Shown here piece after piece: positions 22,279-34,438 of a stretch of 64,000 bases of DNA. Both the position numbers and the translations under genes were made by a program. How positions within the stretch are numbered: the stretch's first letter is position 1; each line of letters begins with the position of its first letter. A model generated the notes under the pieces. It saw only the letters and a program-made list of their open reading frames with translations. It had not been told where the DNA came from and ran no database searches. Location: positions 18,067,475-18,131,474 of the forward strand of contig CAMGYJ010000008.1 in the NCBI GenBank assembly GCA_946122785.1. The letters run 5' to 3'. This stretch comes from Linum tenue (lineage: Eukaryota > Streptophyta > Magnoliopsida > Malpighiales > Linaceae).

Positions 22279-25200
22279 TCTCTACGCATATTATAATAAG
22301 CCGAAGGGAAAAACATGAGCCCCATTTCAAATTTCCTGCAACGAGAGTGAAAGTAGGAAGGACATTTTGGTCTTCACAATTACTTTTTTTATTCATTAAA
22401 AAGACACGTACTGGGATTCAAACCATGACCAGTTTAAAGAAAAACAAAGATCATAACCAATCACACTAAGTACCTTTGTTGTATCTTTTTAAATTAAAAA
22501 CATATAATAGCAGAGAGGAAAAAACCCTTCCCCCATTTCAAATTCCCTGTTCCATGAGCGTTTGTAGGTAGGGTAGAATATGGAGTGTCAATTTTTTTCT
22601 CTTTCCTCTGTGGAACGAGCCAACTTACCGTACACATGCGAATTTAAACGGGTCCAGGAGTGTCAATTTTTTTCTTTAAGCCCTTTTATTTCTCCGTGGT
22701 GATAAAATATATATCAAAAGGCAAAAACAATACTCCTTTTTATTGCTAAAAATAAAAAATTTAACAATAAACTAATGCATGGTATCTAATGGGCTAACCG
22801 CTAACCATAAAATAAAAGAGTTGAATGGGCCTGACCTACACGGGATTTTGCCATCAAGTAAAACAAATGAATATCATTGGTTTGTCATTCTAAAACAAGC
22901 TATTTTCTCTGACATAATATATATTATGCTGTTATTTTATATCTTAGTGGCTAAAATATAATGTATTTTAAAGTTATTCAATGGTTCAACCTCGACCAAC
23001 CCAATTAGTCCAATTTTTATCATTTCAAATATATATTATATAATTATTTGATATCATAATGATCAAATTATAGTGTATTTTATAGGGAATCGTTTGGTAT
23101 TTGTTAGTAAAAAACTAAACAGAAAGATCTATTTGGTTATTTTAAACATTAAAACGATCCTAACCATTTTCAGTTCCTTTTGAATTTCTATGGTTTTATT
23201 CCCGAATAAGTGATGTATAAATGGCGAATTGTAGTCGTCTCTTTTCTTTCACTATTTTTTATTTTCAAATAGAAAGTTTAAAAGTAAAGAATAATTAGAA
23301 TTTGGCATGGATCGGTCAAAGAGGTTGAATTTTAAATTTTGACCCGTTTGTTTTATGCATTGCAAATCTATTAGCATGTTGATGGAAATGGCTTGAAAAA
23401 GAAGACATATAAGTTGTACCTTTGCAGAAATGTCCTCAAATGTTTGAATGCTTTGTGAATCAGATTCCGTGACTTTTGTGATGGTGTATGTGCTTGACGA
23501 TTGCTCGATGTTGTAACTGCTTAATTTGAGAGTAAATCTTTTCATTTTCCCTATGAGTTGTGATACTAGTTCTGGTGGTTGCAACATGTTGTCGTTGTTT
23601 GCCTGTAAAAGTTGTTCCGCCGTGATGCTAAATACCTTTCTTTCCTTTTTAACAAATTGTGTAGTAGTGCTATGAAACAGACCACCCATGAACGCTACGC
23701 TTATTATGGTCTGTTCTTACTTCCGGTGGTGAGAAATTGTGAATTGAGAATCATATTCGCCTACCGCACTGTGTCTAGCTGGTGGCTGCTTACTGTGCTC
23801 TCTAGAGTTATGAAATAGACTACCTATGAACGTTACCCTTAAGAGTTCATAACTTTGCGAAAAACCAAATTTAGGCAATCAAAGGTGTTGGATGTGTGAT
23901 GATTTTTTATGGCTTAATTATTTGTGAATTGGATATCTGATCTTTGTATGGTTAGAGGGGATGTTTGCTTAATAGAATAATCCATTTTAATTCATGTTTA
24001 TTTTTAACATGAACTTTAGTAACTCAAAACCTTCGAGACACATATCACCTACTGCATTGTATCATTTTGCCTGGGTGCTTGCTGTGTTGTCAAACTTCTT
24101 TGCTGCTGTGCTTTTACACTAACAGGGAGTTAAGAACCCATGAATGTTTCCGTTTGACACAACCAGAAGGGCTTGCTTCTAAATCGTGCAATAAAGATGA
24201 TTGGAGGAAACATCTCTGTTGCAGTTGATATACTGGAGACCAGAACAAAAGCAACGTATAACATCAAAACCAACCATCTGAACTATTAGCATTGTTGCTT
24301 TACTCTTTTTTTCATGGTTGAGTCTCCTTCAAAAAATTTAGTTTGATTTTAGAAAATTTTGCTTCTGCAGTCCTATCTTGCCACCAACGCGTACAGTAGA
24401 TGGAGATGGCAGAGGCGAAGGCTATTTTTGTGTTGTTGTTGCTGGTTTAGGGATCGGTTTGTGAAGAAGAGGGAGAAGAGATGGGGAAAGGGAAATGCAG
24501 AAGAGGGGGATAACTCTTTTCTCCGACAAAAATGGAGTGAAGAAAGGAATTATGATCAGTAAAGATATGGTTATCTTACATAACGGTCTGTATTCTGTTT
24601 GAATTGAGCTTGGGAGGCAGTGATAAGGACGAGTTGCAACCAATTCATAGTGAGAAGAGAGCTGTGAACTGTGGTCATGTCTTATTTCAAGTTAGAAGGT
24701 AGTTTCAGTATAAGGATTATTTAATTTAACAAATTGTTTCGTCCATGATTCTTGGTAGTTTCATCGCCATTCTAGCCATTGTTTAGTATGTAATTTTTGA
24801 GAATTGATGTGCGAGTAATGACTTTCACTTAGCTTCAAATATTATGTGTGTATTTATTGGCATGTGATAGAATTCTCTTTTCCTTTTCTTTGAATTCAGT
24901 TTCATACTCTAATTGTATCATTTGTACATAGGCAAATCATGCTCGAGATGACAACTCGCTGATATGGCTGGTGCAAGGAACGAAGCCATCATTAGAATTC
25001 AGAACGACAATGGGGAGGGATGCCCAGGACTAATTCAATGATGATTGATGATGGTATAATAAAAATTGAAGTCTGCACCAGTACCAATTTTTAGGCCTAA
25101 GTAAAGTTATTCAACCCAGAACTCTGATTAATTTCAAACGGAGAGGATTAGTCATATATCTTGACTCTTCAGAAGTGGGTCATATATCTTGACTCTGCTT

Positions 25201-25467
25201 AGCGCTAAAAATTGTCCTCACACAACCTTGATCCTGTTTGAGCCACTTCTGAAGAGTCAAGATATATGACTAATCCTCTCCATTCGAAATTTCTTATTGA
25301 CTCTTCTGGCCCTTTAGGTTGGGGCGGGTCGGGAAGAATCGGATTAGTGGGTCGGTCCTAATCAAGTGGAATCCCAATCTCTTAACTCTCACTTGCTTTC
25401 TCTCCCATTCCACAAGTGGGAAACATAAAGTAATCCGGCCAACTGGCCGGGTAAATAAGTAAGCTAG
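22279..25467 (+). mobile_element. Helitron A, non-autonomous
   Basis: It begins TCTCTACGCATATTATAATA directly after an A. It ends in CTAG (25464-25467), preceded by a hairpin with stem CCGGCC/GGCCGG and loop AACT, followed by T. A 5' TC, a subterminal hairpin, a CTRR end, A|T insertion and no TSD are the established Helitron marks. There are no Rep or helicase motifs. A minus-strand OB-fold-like frame lies inside at 23252-23689. Near the 3' end an extra inverted repeat (about 25141-25182 against 25239-25283) is absent from the other copies. Confidence 0.88.
23252..23689 (-). pseudogene. RPA1-like OB-fold fragment inside Helitron A
   Basis: The 145-residue frame carries VFSITAEQLLQAN, PPELVSQLIGKMKRFTLKLS and a YTITKVTE strand. 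These resemble the C-terminal OB-fold of plant replication protein A large-subunit-like proteins, which bind single-stranded DNA. Plant Helitrons are known to carry RPA-like genes, so this is probably a decayed remnant. A similar but further decayed stretch lies in copy B at about 26440-26870. No promoter or start context supports expression. The family call is tentative. Confidence 0.5.
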
Positions 25468-28400
25468 TACTTATAATACGCCGAAGGGAAAAACGGGAGC
25501 CCCCATTTCAAATTTCCTGCAACGAGAATGAAAGTAGGAAGGACATTTTGGTCTTCACAATTACTTTTTTTTATTCATTAAAAAGATACATACTAGGATG
25601 CGAACCACGACCATTTTATAGAAAGGAAAGGATCATAACCAATCACACTAAGTACATTTGTTGTATCCTTTTAAATTAAAAATATATAATAGCAGGGTGG
25701 AAAAAACTCTTCCCCCATTTCAAATTCCTTGCTCCAGGAGCGTTTGTAGGAAGGGTAGAATAGGGAGTGTCAATTTTTTCTCTTTTCTCTGTGGAACGGG
25801 CCAACTTACCGTACACATGCGGATTTAAACGGGTCTAGGAGTGTCCATTTTTTTTCTTTATACCCTTTTATTTCTCCATGGCGATAAAATATATATGAAA
25901 AGGCAAAAATAATACTCCTTTTTATTGTTAAAAATAAAAAAATTTAACAATAAACTAATGCATGGTATCTAATGGGCTAACCGCTAACCATAAAATAAAA
26001 GAGTTGAATGGGCCTGACCTACATGGGATTTGGCCATCAAGTAAAACAAATGAACATCATTGGTTTGTCATTCTAAAACAAGCTATTTGCTCTAGCATAA
26101 TATATATTATGCTATTATTTTATATCTTAGTGGCTAAAATATAATGTATTTTAAAGTTATTCAATGGTTCAACCTCGACCAACCCAACTAGTCCAATTTT
26201 TATCATTTCAAATATATATTTTATAATTATTTGACATCATAATGATCAAATTATAGTGTACTTTATAGGGAATCGTTTGGTATTTGTTAGTAAAAAAACT
26301 AAACATAAAGATCTATTTGGTTATTTTAAACATTAAAACGATCCTAAATATTTTCAGTTCCTTTTGAATTTCTATGGTTTTATTCCCGAATAAATGATGT
26401 GCAAATGGCGAAATGTAGTCGTCTCTTTTCTTTCACTATTTTTTATTTTCAAATAGAAATTTTAAAAGTAAAGAATAATTAGAATTTTGCATGGGGCGGT
26501 CAAATAGGATGAATTTCATGTTTTGGCCCGTTTGTTTTATGCATTGCAAATTTATTAGCATGTTGATGGAAATGGCTTGGAAAAAAGACATATAAGTTGT
26601 AAACTTTGCAGAAATGTCCTCAAATGTTTAAATGCTTTGTGAATCAGGTTCCGTGACTTTTGTGATGGTGTATGTGCTTGACGATTGCTCGATGTTGTAA
26701 CTACTTAATTTGAGAGTAAATCTTTTGATTTTCCCTTTGAGTTGTGATACCAGTTCTGGTGGTTGCAGCATGTTGTCGTTGTTGGCCTATAAAAGTTGTT
26801 CCGCTGTGATGCTAAATACCTTTCTTTCTTTTTTAACAAATTGTGTAGTAGTGCTATGAAACAGACCACCCATGAACGCTAGAGAGCACCGTAAGCAGCC
26901 ACAGCCAGACACAGTGCGGTAGGCGAATATGATTCTCAATTCACAATTTCCCTTAAGAGTCCATAACTTTGCGAAAAACTAAATTTAGGCAATCAAAGGT
27001 GATGGGCGTGTGATGATTTTTATGGCTTAATTGTTTGTGAATTGGATATCTGATCTTTGTATGATTAGAGGGGATGTTTGCTTAATAGAATAATCCATTT
27101 TAATTCATGTTTATTTTTAACATGAACTTTAGTAACTCAAAACCTTCGAGACACATATCACCTACTGCATTGTATCATTTTGCTTGGGTGCTTGCTGTGT
27201 TGTCAAACTTCTTAGCTGCTGCTTCTGCATTTACACTAACAGGGGAGTTAAGAACCCATGAATGTTTCCGTTTGACACAAACAAGAGGACTTACTTCTAA
27301 ATCGTGCACTAAAGATGATTGGAGGAAACATCTCTGTTGCAGTTGATATACTGGAGACCATAACAAAAGCAATGTATAACATCAAAACTAACCATCTGAA
27401 CTATTAGCATTATTGCTTTACTCTTTTTTCGTGGTTGAGTCTCCTTCAAAAAATTTAGTTTGATTTTAGAAAATTTTGCTTCTGCAGTCCTGTCTTGCCA
27501 CCAACGCGTTCAGTAGATGGAGATGGCAGAGGCGAATGCTATTTTTGTGTTGTTGTTGCTGGTTTAGGGATCGGTTTGTGAAGAAGAGGGAGAAGAGAGG
27601 GGGAAAGGGAAATGCAGGAGAGGGGGATAACTCTTTTCTCCGACAAAAATGGAGTGAAGAAAGGAATTATGATCAGTAAGGATATGTTATCTTACATAAC
27701 GGTCTCTATTCTGTTTGAATTGAGCTTGGGAGGCATTGATAAGGACGAGCTGCAACCAATTCATAGTGATAAGAGTGCTATGAACTGTGATCATGTCTTA
27801 TTTCAAGTTAGAAGGTAGTTTCAGTATAAGGATTATTTAATTTGACAAGTTGTTTCGTCCATGATTCTTGGTAGTTTCAGTGCCATTCTAGCCATTGTTT
27901 AGTCTGTAATTTTTGAGAATTGATGTGCGAGTAATGACTTTCACTTAGCATCAACTATTATGTGTGTATTTATTGGAATGTGATAGAATTCTCTTTTCCT
28001 TTTCTTTGAATTCAGTTTCATACTCTAATTGTATCATTTGTACATAGGCAAATCATGCTCGAGATGACAACTCGCTGATATGGCTGGTGCAAGGAATGAA
28101 GCCATCATTAGAATTCAGACCGACAACGGGGAGGGATGCCCAGGACTAATTCAATGATGATTGATGATGGTATAATAAAAACTGCAGTCTGCATCAACAC
28201 CAATTTCTAGGCCTAAGTAAAGTTATTCAACCCAGAACTCTGCTTAGCGCTAAAAATTGTCCTCACCCAACCTTGATCCTGTTTGACCCACTTCTGAAGA
28301 GTCAAAATATATGACTAATCCTCTCCGTTTGTATTTTCTTATTGACTCTTTCTGACCCTTTAGGTTGGGGCGGGTCGAGAAGAATCAGATTAGTGGGTCG

Positions 28401-28508
28401 GTCCTAATCAAGTGGAATTCCAATTCCTTCACTCTCATTTGCTTTCTCTCCCATTCCACAAGTGGGTAACATACAATAATCCGGCCAACAGGCCGGGTAA
28501 TAAGCTAG
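25468..28508 (+). mobile_element. Helitron B, fused head to tail to Helitron A
   Basis: It begins immediately after the CTAG of copy A with TACTTATAATACGCCG, a shortened version of the A 5' end. It matches A over nearly its full length (22779 corresponds to 25962; 24359 to 27476). It ends in CTAG (28505-28508) after the hairpin CCGGCC-AACA-GGCCGG. Identity to A is high by eye. Bases 26881-26949 are inverted relative to A. Confidence 0.87.
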
Positions 28509-30097
28509 TTCTCTACTAGGATGGAAAGCCCGTGCTCTAAGCATGATTGCTGAATAATGTGTGACAAGTGATTCTGAATTACACATTAAATAAATTTAAC
28601 GGTGACTAACTGAGAATGACCAACTTCAAACTGTTGAATTAATCATAGTGGTCACGAATGGACTAAAATATTTTTATTGACTAAACGTTAAATTTTCATT
28701 AAATCCAATGACACACTTGCAGTTTACCCGGTGTTGAAATGATGTTTTTATAACGTCAAACTATGTGCCCGACAACTACAAACTATACGGGTCAGGCTGG
28801 TGTGCGTCAGGCATATACTATACGTCAGGTACTACTAGTGAGATATCTCTATCTATACCATGAATTAAATCGAGTTTGGGGTATGATACTATACCCTAAC
28901 CTCTAATGGATAAACCCCAGGCACCGAGTTTCTAAACCCTAACCCGAAGTTTTTTAATGAAAAACAAAAATTGACCGTTGAGATCGGCCGGAGCTCATCT
29001 AACCACATCTAACGGCTAGATCACCTGACGTATAGTATACGCCTGACGTACACCAGTCATCACCCAAACTATATATAAAGTATATGCGTGTATAAATTTT
29101 TTACGATGTACATCAAAACAACTGTAAATCAAATATCGCGTCTGAGTGATGATTTAACCGCATAATAGCATTTTTCACCATTAATCCTAGTAAAAAGTAG
29201 ACGTAAAATTATGCGCGACTTGTAATATCTCAATTTTCATCCACTTTTTTGGGGGGAAATTTTCCACGACTCAAATGACAAGCTTTTTCACCCTGTCGGC
29301 ATGCTGGTCGAGCTACAACGAACCATGTAAAGACATCTGCTCGAGGAATTATGATCAGCATGAGACAAGATTATGGTCTTAAGAAATGAGTAGTTGAGTT
29401 GACTTTGGTAACAAACATGCATGTGAGATGGATGTTAAAAGCATCCATCCTTTTCCCAAAGAATCGAGAGCTAGCATGGACAAACAGCACACACGACAAA
29501 TCTGCCTATTATTATGTCGGGTTTCATTCCTTCTTTTTTATCATCGAGGTAAATTGAGTAGTGTAAACTGCATGAGAAAAAAGGCCGTAAAAAAGTGAAA
29601 ACAGAGCCCTCGTTGAAGATTTAATTTATCAAGTTTCCACTTACCCATGCTTGAGGTTAATTCAAAGTCAGGCTTCATCATTTGCTTCATGTCATAATTT
29701 GTATTTTTGTGTGTTTTTATTTACCGTTGTCCTTATATAATAACACTTATTATACAAGCTAAACAATGTTCTAAAATACTGTTTTTCTCATAAGCGAGGA
29801 TATTACACTTTACATAGATATTGTACCTAGTTTATATTGATTATTGAATGGATTTTGAATATTTCATAGATATTGTAATTTCTCTAATGTATGCAATTCT
29901 TGGATATTACACTTTACAATCAAGGGTGTGCAATGGTTTGGTTTGGACCAGATCAAACCAAACTAACAGGAACCGCAGTTCAATAGTCAAAGACATCTTA
30001 AGATCAAAAAACGAACGACATTGTATTCGATTTGGTGTGATCCGGTCCAAGCATCGATTTGTTCAGATGTGATCCGATACGGGCCAACCCCTTGCAC
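28509..30097. other. Intergenic DNA with a foldback element
   Basis: Directly after Helitron B comes TTCTCTACTAGGATGG, which looks like another Helitron 5' start but has no partner end here. A foldback element lies at 28789-29065. The rest is AT-rich with no recognised gene. Confidence 0.4.
28789..29065. mobile_element. Foldback element sharing the TACTATACCCTAAC core
   Basis: The left arm GGGTCAGGCTGGTGTGCGTC and the complement of the right arm (GGGTGATGACTGGTGTACGTC region) pair across about 280 bp. A second matching block is ATACTATACGTCAGGT. The interior carries GATACTATACCCTAACCTC then TAATGGATAAACCCCAG, the same core as the elements at 52510 and 52965. No TSD was established. Confidence 0.65.
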
Positions 30098-30384
30098 TGT
30101 AAAATATCTAGACTGTAATGCGGAAAAAGGAAGAACAAGATCGATTTACGTGGTATCCCCGTGTGTACGGGACTAGTCCACGGGAGAGGAATGCCTCTCC
30201 AGTTTGTGAATTCTTATTGATAATCACTCAATGTGGCCTGCGGCCATACAACAATATTTATACCCTTTGCTTCTAGCTACTAGGGTTTCACAGATTACAG
30301 AATTGGCCATTATACACGAGTGCGCTGTAACCGTGTGGGCCGATGACTGGGCCGAGGGATGAGTGGGCTCGTGTACCTCCAATA
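30098..30384 (-). repeat. 3' LTR of the copia element
   Basis: On the minus strand the LTR begins TATTGGAGG directly after a purine tract (GCGGGGGAG), the polypurine primer site. It contains a TATAAATA promoter box and ends in TTTTACA. The expected 5' TG appears as TA, one change. Length is about 287 bp. No second copy is found at the other end. Confidence 0.65.
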
Positions 30385-33300
30385 CTCCCCCGCAAGATGG
30401 AGCGTGAAGATCACGAACGCCCAGCTTGGACACGAGAAAACGGAAGCGTTCGGCGCCGAGGCCCTTAGTAAAGAGGTCGGCAAGCTGGAGATGAGATGAG
30501 ACCTTGAGCGGAGCAATATCACGAGACTGGACACGTTCCCGAACGAAATAGCAATCCATTTCAACATGTTTCGTCCGCTCATGGAAGACTGGATTGGCAG
30601 CGATGTGCAACGCAGCCTGATTATCACAAGAGAGTGGGGTGGGATCCGGTTGAGGTGCACCGAGTTCACGAAGAAGCCATCGTAACCAAATGAGTTCACT
30701 AACCGTGCTTGCCATCGCACGATATTCAGCTTCCCCCGAGGAGCGGGCTACCACCTGTTGTTTCTTCGTGCGCCAGGAAACGGGAGCTCCACCCAGACTA
30801 ATGAAGTAGCCCGTGGTAGAGCGTCGGGAAGCCTCACAGCCGCCCCAATCAGCATCGCAGTATGCAGTGAGACGGAGATCACCGCCAGATGGGAAAAAGA
30901 GACCTTGACCCGGAGAGGACTTCAGATATCGAAGAATGCGATGAGCAGCGGCCATGTGAGCATGAGTAGGAGCCTGCACAGCTTGACTGAGAATATTAAC
31001 CCCATAACAAATGTCGGGACGAGTGACCGTCAGATAAAGGAGACGACCGACAAGGCGGCGATAGGCGGAGGGATCCTCGAGAAGATCTGTATCAGTGACA
31101 CGGGTGAGATGATGGTTCTGTTCAACAGGAAAAGCACTGGGCCGACTGCCAGTGATACCAGCATCAGAAAGAATATCAAGAACATATTTGCGTTGACTGA
31201 GAATGAGACCATGAGGAGAGCGTGCTGCCTCTATCCCCAAGAAGTAGCGGATGCTGCCAAGATCCTTGATAGTGAATCTGTCATGGAGGAAAGACTTGAC
31301 CCGGGTGATGAATTCAAGGTCATTACCAGCTAGGAGAACATCATCAACATAAATTAGTGCAACCACAAAAGTGCTCCCCCGGTGATAGATAAAAAGAGAA
31401 TGGTCAGCTGGGGAGGAACGAAATTGCAGTTCACAAAGTGCAGTGGTGAATTTATGATACCAGTTACGAGATGCCTGACGGAGACCGTATAAAGACTTGT
31501 GAAGACGACAAACACGAGTCTCCCCCGGAGCTGCAAAACCCTGTGGAATGCGCATATAAACTTCTTCATCAAGATCACCGTGAAGAAACGCATTATTGAC
31601 ATCTAACTGATGAATAAACCAACCCTTACTGACAGCCACAGCAAGTAAACATCGAACTGTAACTAGCTTGGCTACTGGGGCAAAGGTATCATGAAAATCA
31701 ACACCTTCGATTTGAGTGTAGCCTTTAGCTACGAGACGAGCTTTGTAGCGCTCGATGGTACCATCCGGGAGGAATTTAATTTTGTATACCCACTTGCAGT
31801 CAATAGCACGTTTACCAGGGGGTAGAAAAACGAGACTCCAGGTACCATTTTCTTCAAGAGCAGTGATCTCAGCTCGCATGGCACGACGCCATCGTTCATC
31901 AAGAACAGCTTCTCGGAATGAGCGGGGCTCCCTATGCAAAGCAACAGCAGCAACAAATGCACGATAGGCTGGAGTGACCTTATCATAAGTGAGATGAGAG
32001 GAAAGAGGGTACCGAACGGCATTGGCATCGCCATCAGTGTAATAAATGTCCAAATGCCTGGGTTTGACCCTTGTCCGATCCCCACGTCGAAGGGCAGGAG
32101 GGGCCTGCTCAGTAGGGGCCGCATGCTGGGAGGCCGAAGGTGGTTGGGCCTCACCATGGGCGGAGGAACCCGAGGAGACGGGACTGGGCCGAGGAGACGG
32201 GCCCGTGCCCGATGCTTCAACCGGCGGATCCGAGGAGGTGGGAGAGCCGGATGCGGGCCGAGCAGGGGTAGTCGGGCCAGACTGGGCCGAAGAGATAGGA
32301 TCAGGTTCAGTGGGGAAAAGGGCTGCAAGCTCGTCATCTCCATCAAAAGTAGGCCGAGTGAAAACCTGTGGAGACACCCAATTAAATTCGTGAGAAACAG
32401 TGGGGCTAAAAGGGAAAATGGACTCATGAAAAACAACGTCCCGGCTTGTGAGCATCTTGTGTGACGTCAAATCGTAAGCCCGATAGCCTTTTTGACTAGC
32501 AGCATAACCCAAGAAGACACAAGCTTTGCCCCGGGCTGCAAATTTGCCAAGACCGGCATGCGTGTCTTTACAGTACACCAAACAACCAAAAACGCGAAGG
32601 TGATCATAAGGAGCAGGTTTGTTGAAGAGAATCTCATAAGGAGTCTTGTTACCGGTAGCCACAGTCGGTAAGCGATTTATTAAGTAAGCAGCAGTCAAGA
32701 TGCATTCGCCCCAGAAGCGAATCGGTAAAGAGGCCTGAAAACGGAGAGCACGGGCAGTGTCGAGGAGATGGCGGTGCTTCCGTTCAACAACACCATTCTG
32801 CTGAGGCGTGTCAGTGCACGAAGTCTGAAGTACAATGCCATGTTGTTCATAATAACGCTGAAGAACAGCAGACTGAAATTCCAAGCCGTTATCAGCCTGA
32901 ATACGCCTAACCTGGCAACCAAACTGAGTAGAGACAAGCTGACAAAACATCTGAATATACCGACAAACTTCAGACTTAAAACGAAGGAGATAAACCCAAA
33001 CAGCTCGACTAAAATCATCAACGATAGTCAAAAAATAATGAGCACCACTGAAAGAAGCAGTCTGATAGCCACCCCAAATATCCATGTGTAACAGTTCAAA
33101 ACAAGTCGTACTGCGTATAGAACTAAGAGGGAATGGGTTGCGGACTTGCTTAGCCCGTGAACAAGGATGACAAACAGCATGGGGTGAGTGGGAAAAAGGA
33201 ATAGCACGACCAAGAAGCTCCATCTTCGCCGGAGAGGGATGGCCGAGACGTGCATGCCAAAGACCTGCAGAAAGGGCTCCATGCTTGGCAATTGCATGCG

Positions 33301-34438
33301 CTCTAGCCGTACGACAGCCAAACAGGCGAAGATAGTAAAGACCCTCACGGATCTCCCCCTTCCCAATCACGTTCTTCGAGGCTAAGTCCTGTATGACGCA
33401 GAAATCACCCAGAAATATTAAGGCGACACGATGTTCTTGACATAAGCGACTTACTGACAATAAGTTGCAGCGAAATTCAGGAACGTGAAGCACACGCCCC
33501 AAGCTGAGACCTGCATCAAGCTTAACTGAACCAATACGTTTAACCGGAATGCTCGTACCATCCGGAATGCGAACATGAGCACTAGGCATATCAGACTCAT
33601 AAGAGGAAAATATAGAATCATCCATTGTGATATGTTCATTGCAGCCGGAGTCGATTAACCACTCAGAATCAAAAGAAGAAGAAAACATACCCGCCATGTT
33701 GCTGATGGGCTCACTCGGGCCTGCAAAGGAGTGACCAAAAAGTTGTTTTAGTTGATCCAACTGTTGAGCAGTGAAGCCCGACGTGGATAGGGAGTCCGCA
33801 GCTGCCTGCGAAGCGCGAGGCTCTCTGCTTCGACTGCCTTCACGCCCACGACCACGGCGCGGCGCCCCACGCTCACCACGCTCGCCGCGATCACCGGATT
33901 TATCGCGCGACGGGTACCCAATCAACTCGTAACAGGTATCGCGGACATGTCCCACCTTTTGGCAGTGCGTGCAGACAGGACGATCGCGATCGCGATCGCT
34001 ATAGGAACGATCCCGAGCACCGGTGCCAGCATCGCGACCTCCACGCTGGTCACGCTGATCACCACTACGTTTCTCAGATTCGCTACGGGAAGCAAACGCG
34101 GCCGCCTCGGGAGCAACCTTGCGGCTTTGGGTCAGCAGGCGCTGCTGCTCGTCGTTATGGACAATGCGAAACGCCTCAGGAAGTGTAGGGACAGGAGTCA
34201 TGGATAGGATCTGACTGCGGACCGTGGCGAAGGAATCGTCGAGGCCCAAAAGGAAATCAAGGAGCCGCAAGCTCTCATTCTGATCACGGCTGCGGCGACC
34301 ACACGCGCACAACGGCGGTGGTAAGATGGACTGTGTTTCCTCCCAATTTTTCCGGAGTTGCGTGTAAAACCCGGACACAGTCTGCTTCTCTTGTTGTTGA
34401 GAATAGTTCAGAAAATCATAAAAATATTGTTGTTGCAT
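30224..34438 (-). CDS. Copia (Ty1-type) gag-pol polyprotein, uninterrupted but N-terminally short
   Basis: One 1404-codon frame encodes all pol domains in copia order: partial gag (residues 1-110), a CCHC knuckle (156-169), protease DSG (263-265), integrase with HHCC (395-426) and D453/D516/E552, reverse transcriptase (about 870-1110) with YVDD at 1030-1033, and RNase H with D1195. All key residues are present and there is no stop. The N-terminal part of gag, usually over 100 residues long, is missing. A primer-binding-site-like sequence lies only about 30-45 bp upstream. The 3' end has lost its usual stop and reads through the polypurine tract into the LTR for roughly 55 codons. The frame therefore looks young, but the element lacks the parts needed for its own transcription. 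It belongs to the genome's retrotransposon load, not to host function. Confidence 0.93.
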   Translation of the reverse strand: MQQQYFYDFLNYSQQQEKQTVSGFYTQLRKNWEETQSILPPPLCACGRRSRDQNESLRLLDFLLGLDDSFATVRSQILSMTPVPTLPEAFRIVHNDEQQRLLTQSRKVAPEAAAFASRSESEKRSGDQRDQRGGRDAGTGARDRSYSDRDRDRPVCTHCQKVGHVRDTCYELIGYPSRDKSGDRGERGERGAPRRGRGREGSRSREPRASQAAADSLSTSGFTAQQLDQLKQLFGHSFAGPSEPISNMAGMFSSSFDSEWLIDSGCNEHITMDDSIFSSYESDMPSAHVRIPDGTSIPVKRIGSVKLDAGLSLGRVLHVPEFRCNLLSVSRLCQEHRVALIFLGDFCVIQDLASKNVIGKGEIREGLYYLRLFGCRTARAHAIAKHGALSAGLWHARLGHPSPAKMELLGRAIPFSHSPHAVCHPCSRAKQVRNPFPLSSIRSTTCFELLHMDIWGGYQTASFSGAHYFLTIVDDFSRAVWVYLLRFKSEVCRYIQMFCQLVSTQFGCQVRRIQADNGLEFQSAVLQRYYEQHGIVLQTSCTDTPQQNGVVERKHRHLLDTARALRFQASLPIRFWGECILTAAYLINRLPTVATGNKTPYEILFNKPAPYDHLRVFGCLVYCKDTHAGLGKFAARGKACVFLGYAASQKGYRAYDLTSHKMLTSRDVVFHESIFPFSPTVSHEFNWVSPQVFTRPTFDGDDELAALFPTEPDPISSAQSGPTTPARPASGSPTSSDPPVEASGTGPSPRPSPVSSGSSAHGEAQPPSASQHAAPTEQAPPALRRGDRTRVKPRHLDIYYTDGDANAVRYPLSSHLTYDKVTPAYRAFVAAVALHREPRSFREAVLDERWRRAMRAEITALEENGTWSLVFLPPGKRAIDCKWVYKIKFLPDGTIERYKARLVAKGYTQIEGVDFHDTFAPVAKLVTVRCLLAVAVSKGWFIHQLDVNNAFLHGDLDEEVYMRIPQGFAAPGETRVCRLHKSLYGLRQASRNWYHKFTTALCELQFRSSPADHSLFIYHRGSTFVVALIYVDDVLLAGNDLEFITRVKSFLHDRFTIKDLGSIRYFLGIEAARSPHGLILSQRKYVLDILSDAGITGSRPSAFPVEQNHHLTRVTDTDLLEDPSAYRRLVGRLLYLTVTRPDICYGVNILSQAVQAPTHAHMAAAHRILRYLKSSPGQGLFFPSGGDLRLTAYCDADWGGCEASRRSTTGYFISLGGAPVSWRTKKQQVVARSSGEAEYRAMASTVSELIWLRWLLRELGAPQPDPTPLSCDNQAALHIAANPVFHERTKHVEMDCYFVRERVQSRDIAPLKVSSHLQLADLFTKGLGAERFRFLVSKLGVRDLHAPSCGGVLEVHEPTHPSAQSSAHTVTAHSCIMANSVICETLVARSKGYKYCCMAAGHIE

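Noticed and set aside
28510..28560. A third Helitron start (TCTCTACTAGG) after copy B
   Set aside because: It looks like a 5' end but no hairpin plus CTRR follows in the next kilobase.
29925..30097. Possible hAT MITE with GTGTGCAA-type ends
   Set aside because: The ends match only partly, and the best 8-bp flanks agree at six of eight positions.
30758..33385. Several long plus-strand frames
   Set aside because: They lie antisense to the copia polyprotein and show no family resemblance; they are shadows of a long minus-strand frame.
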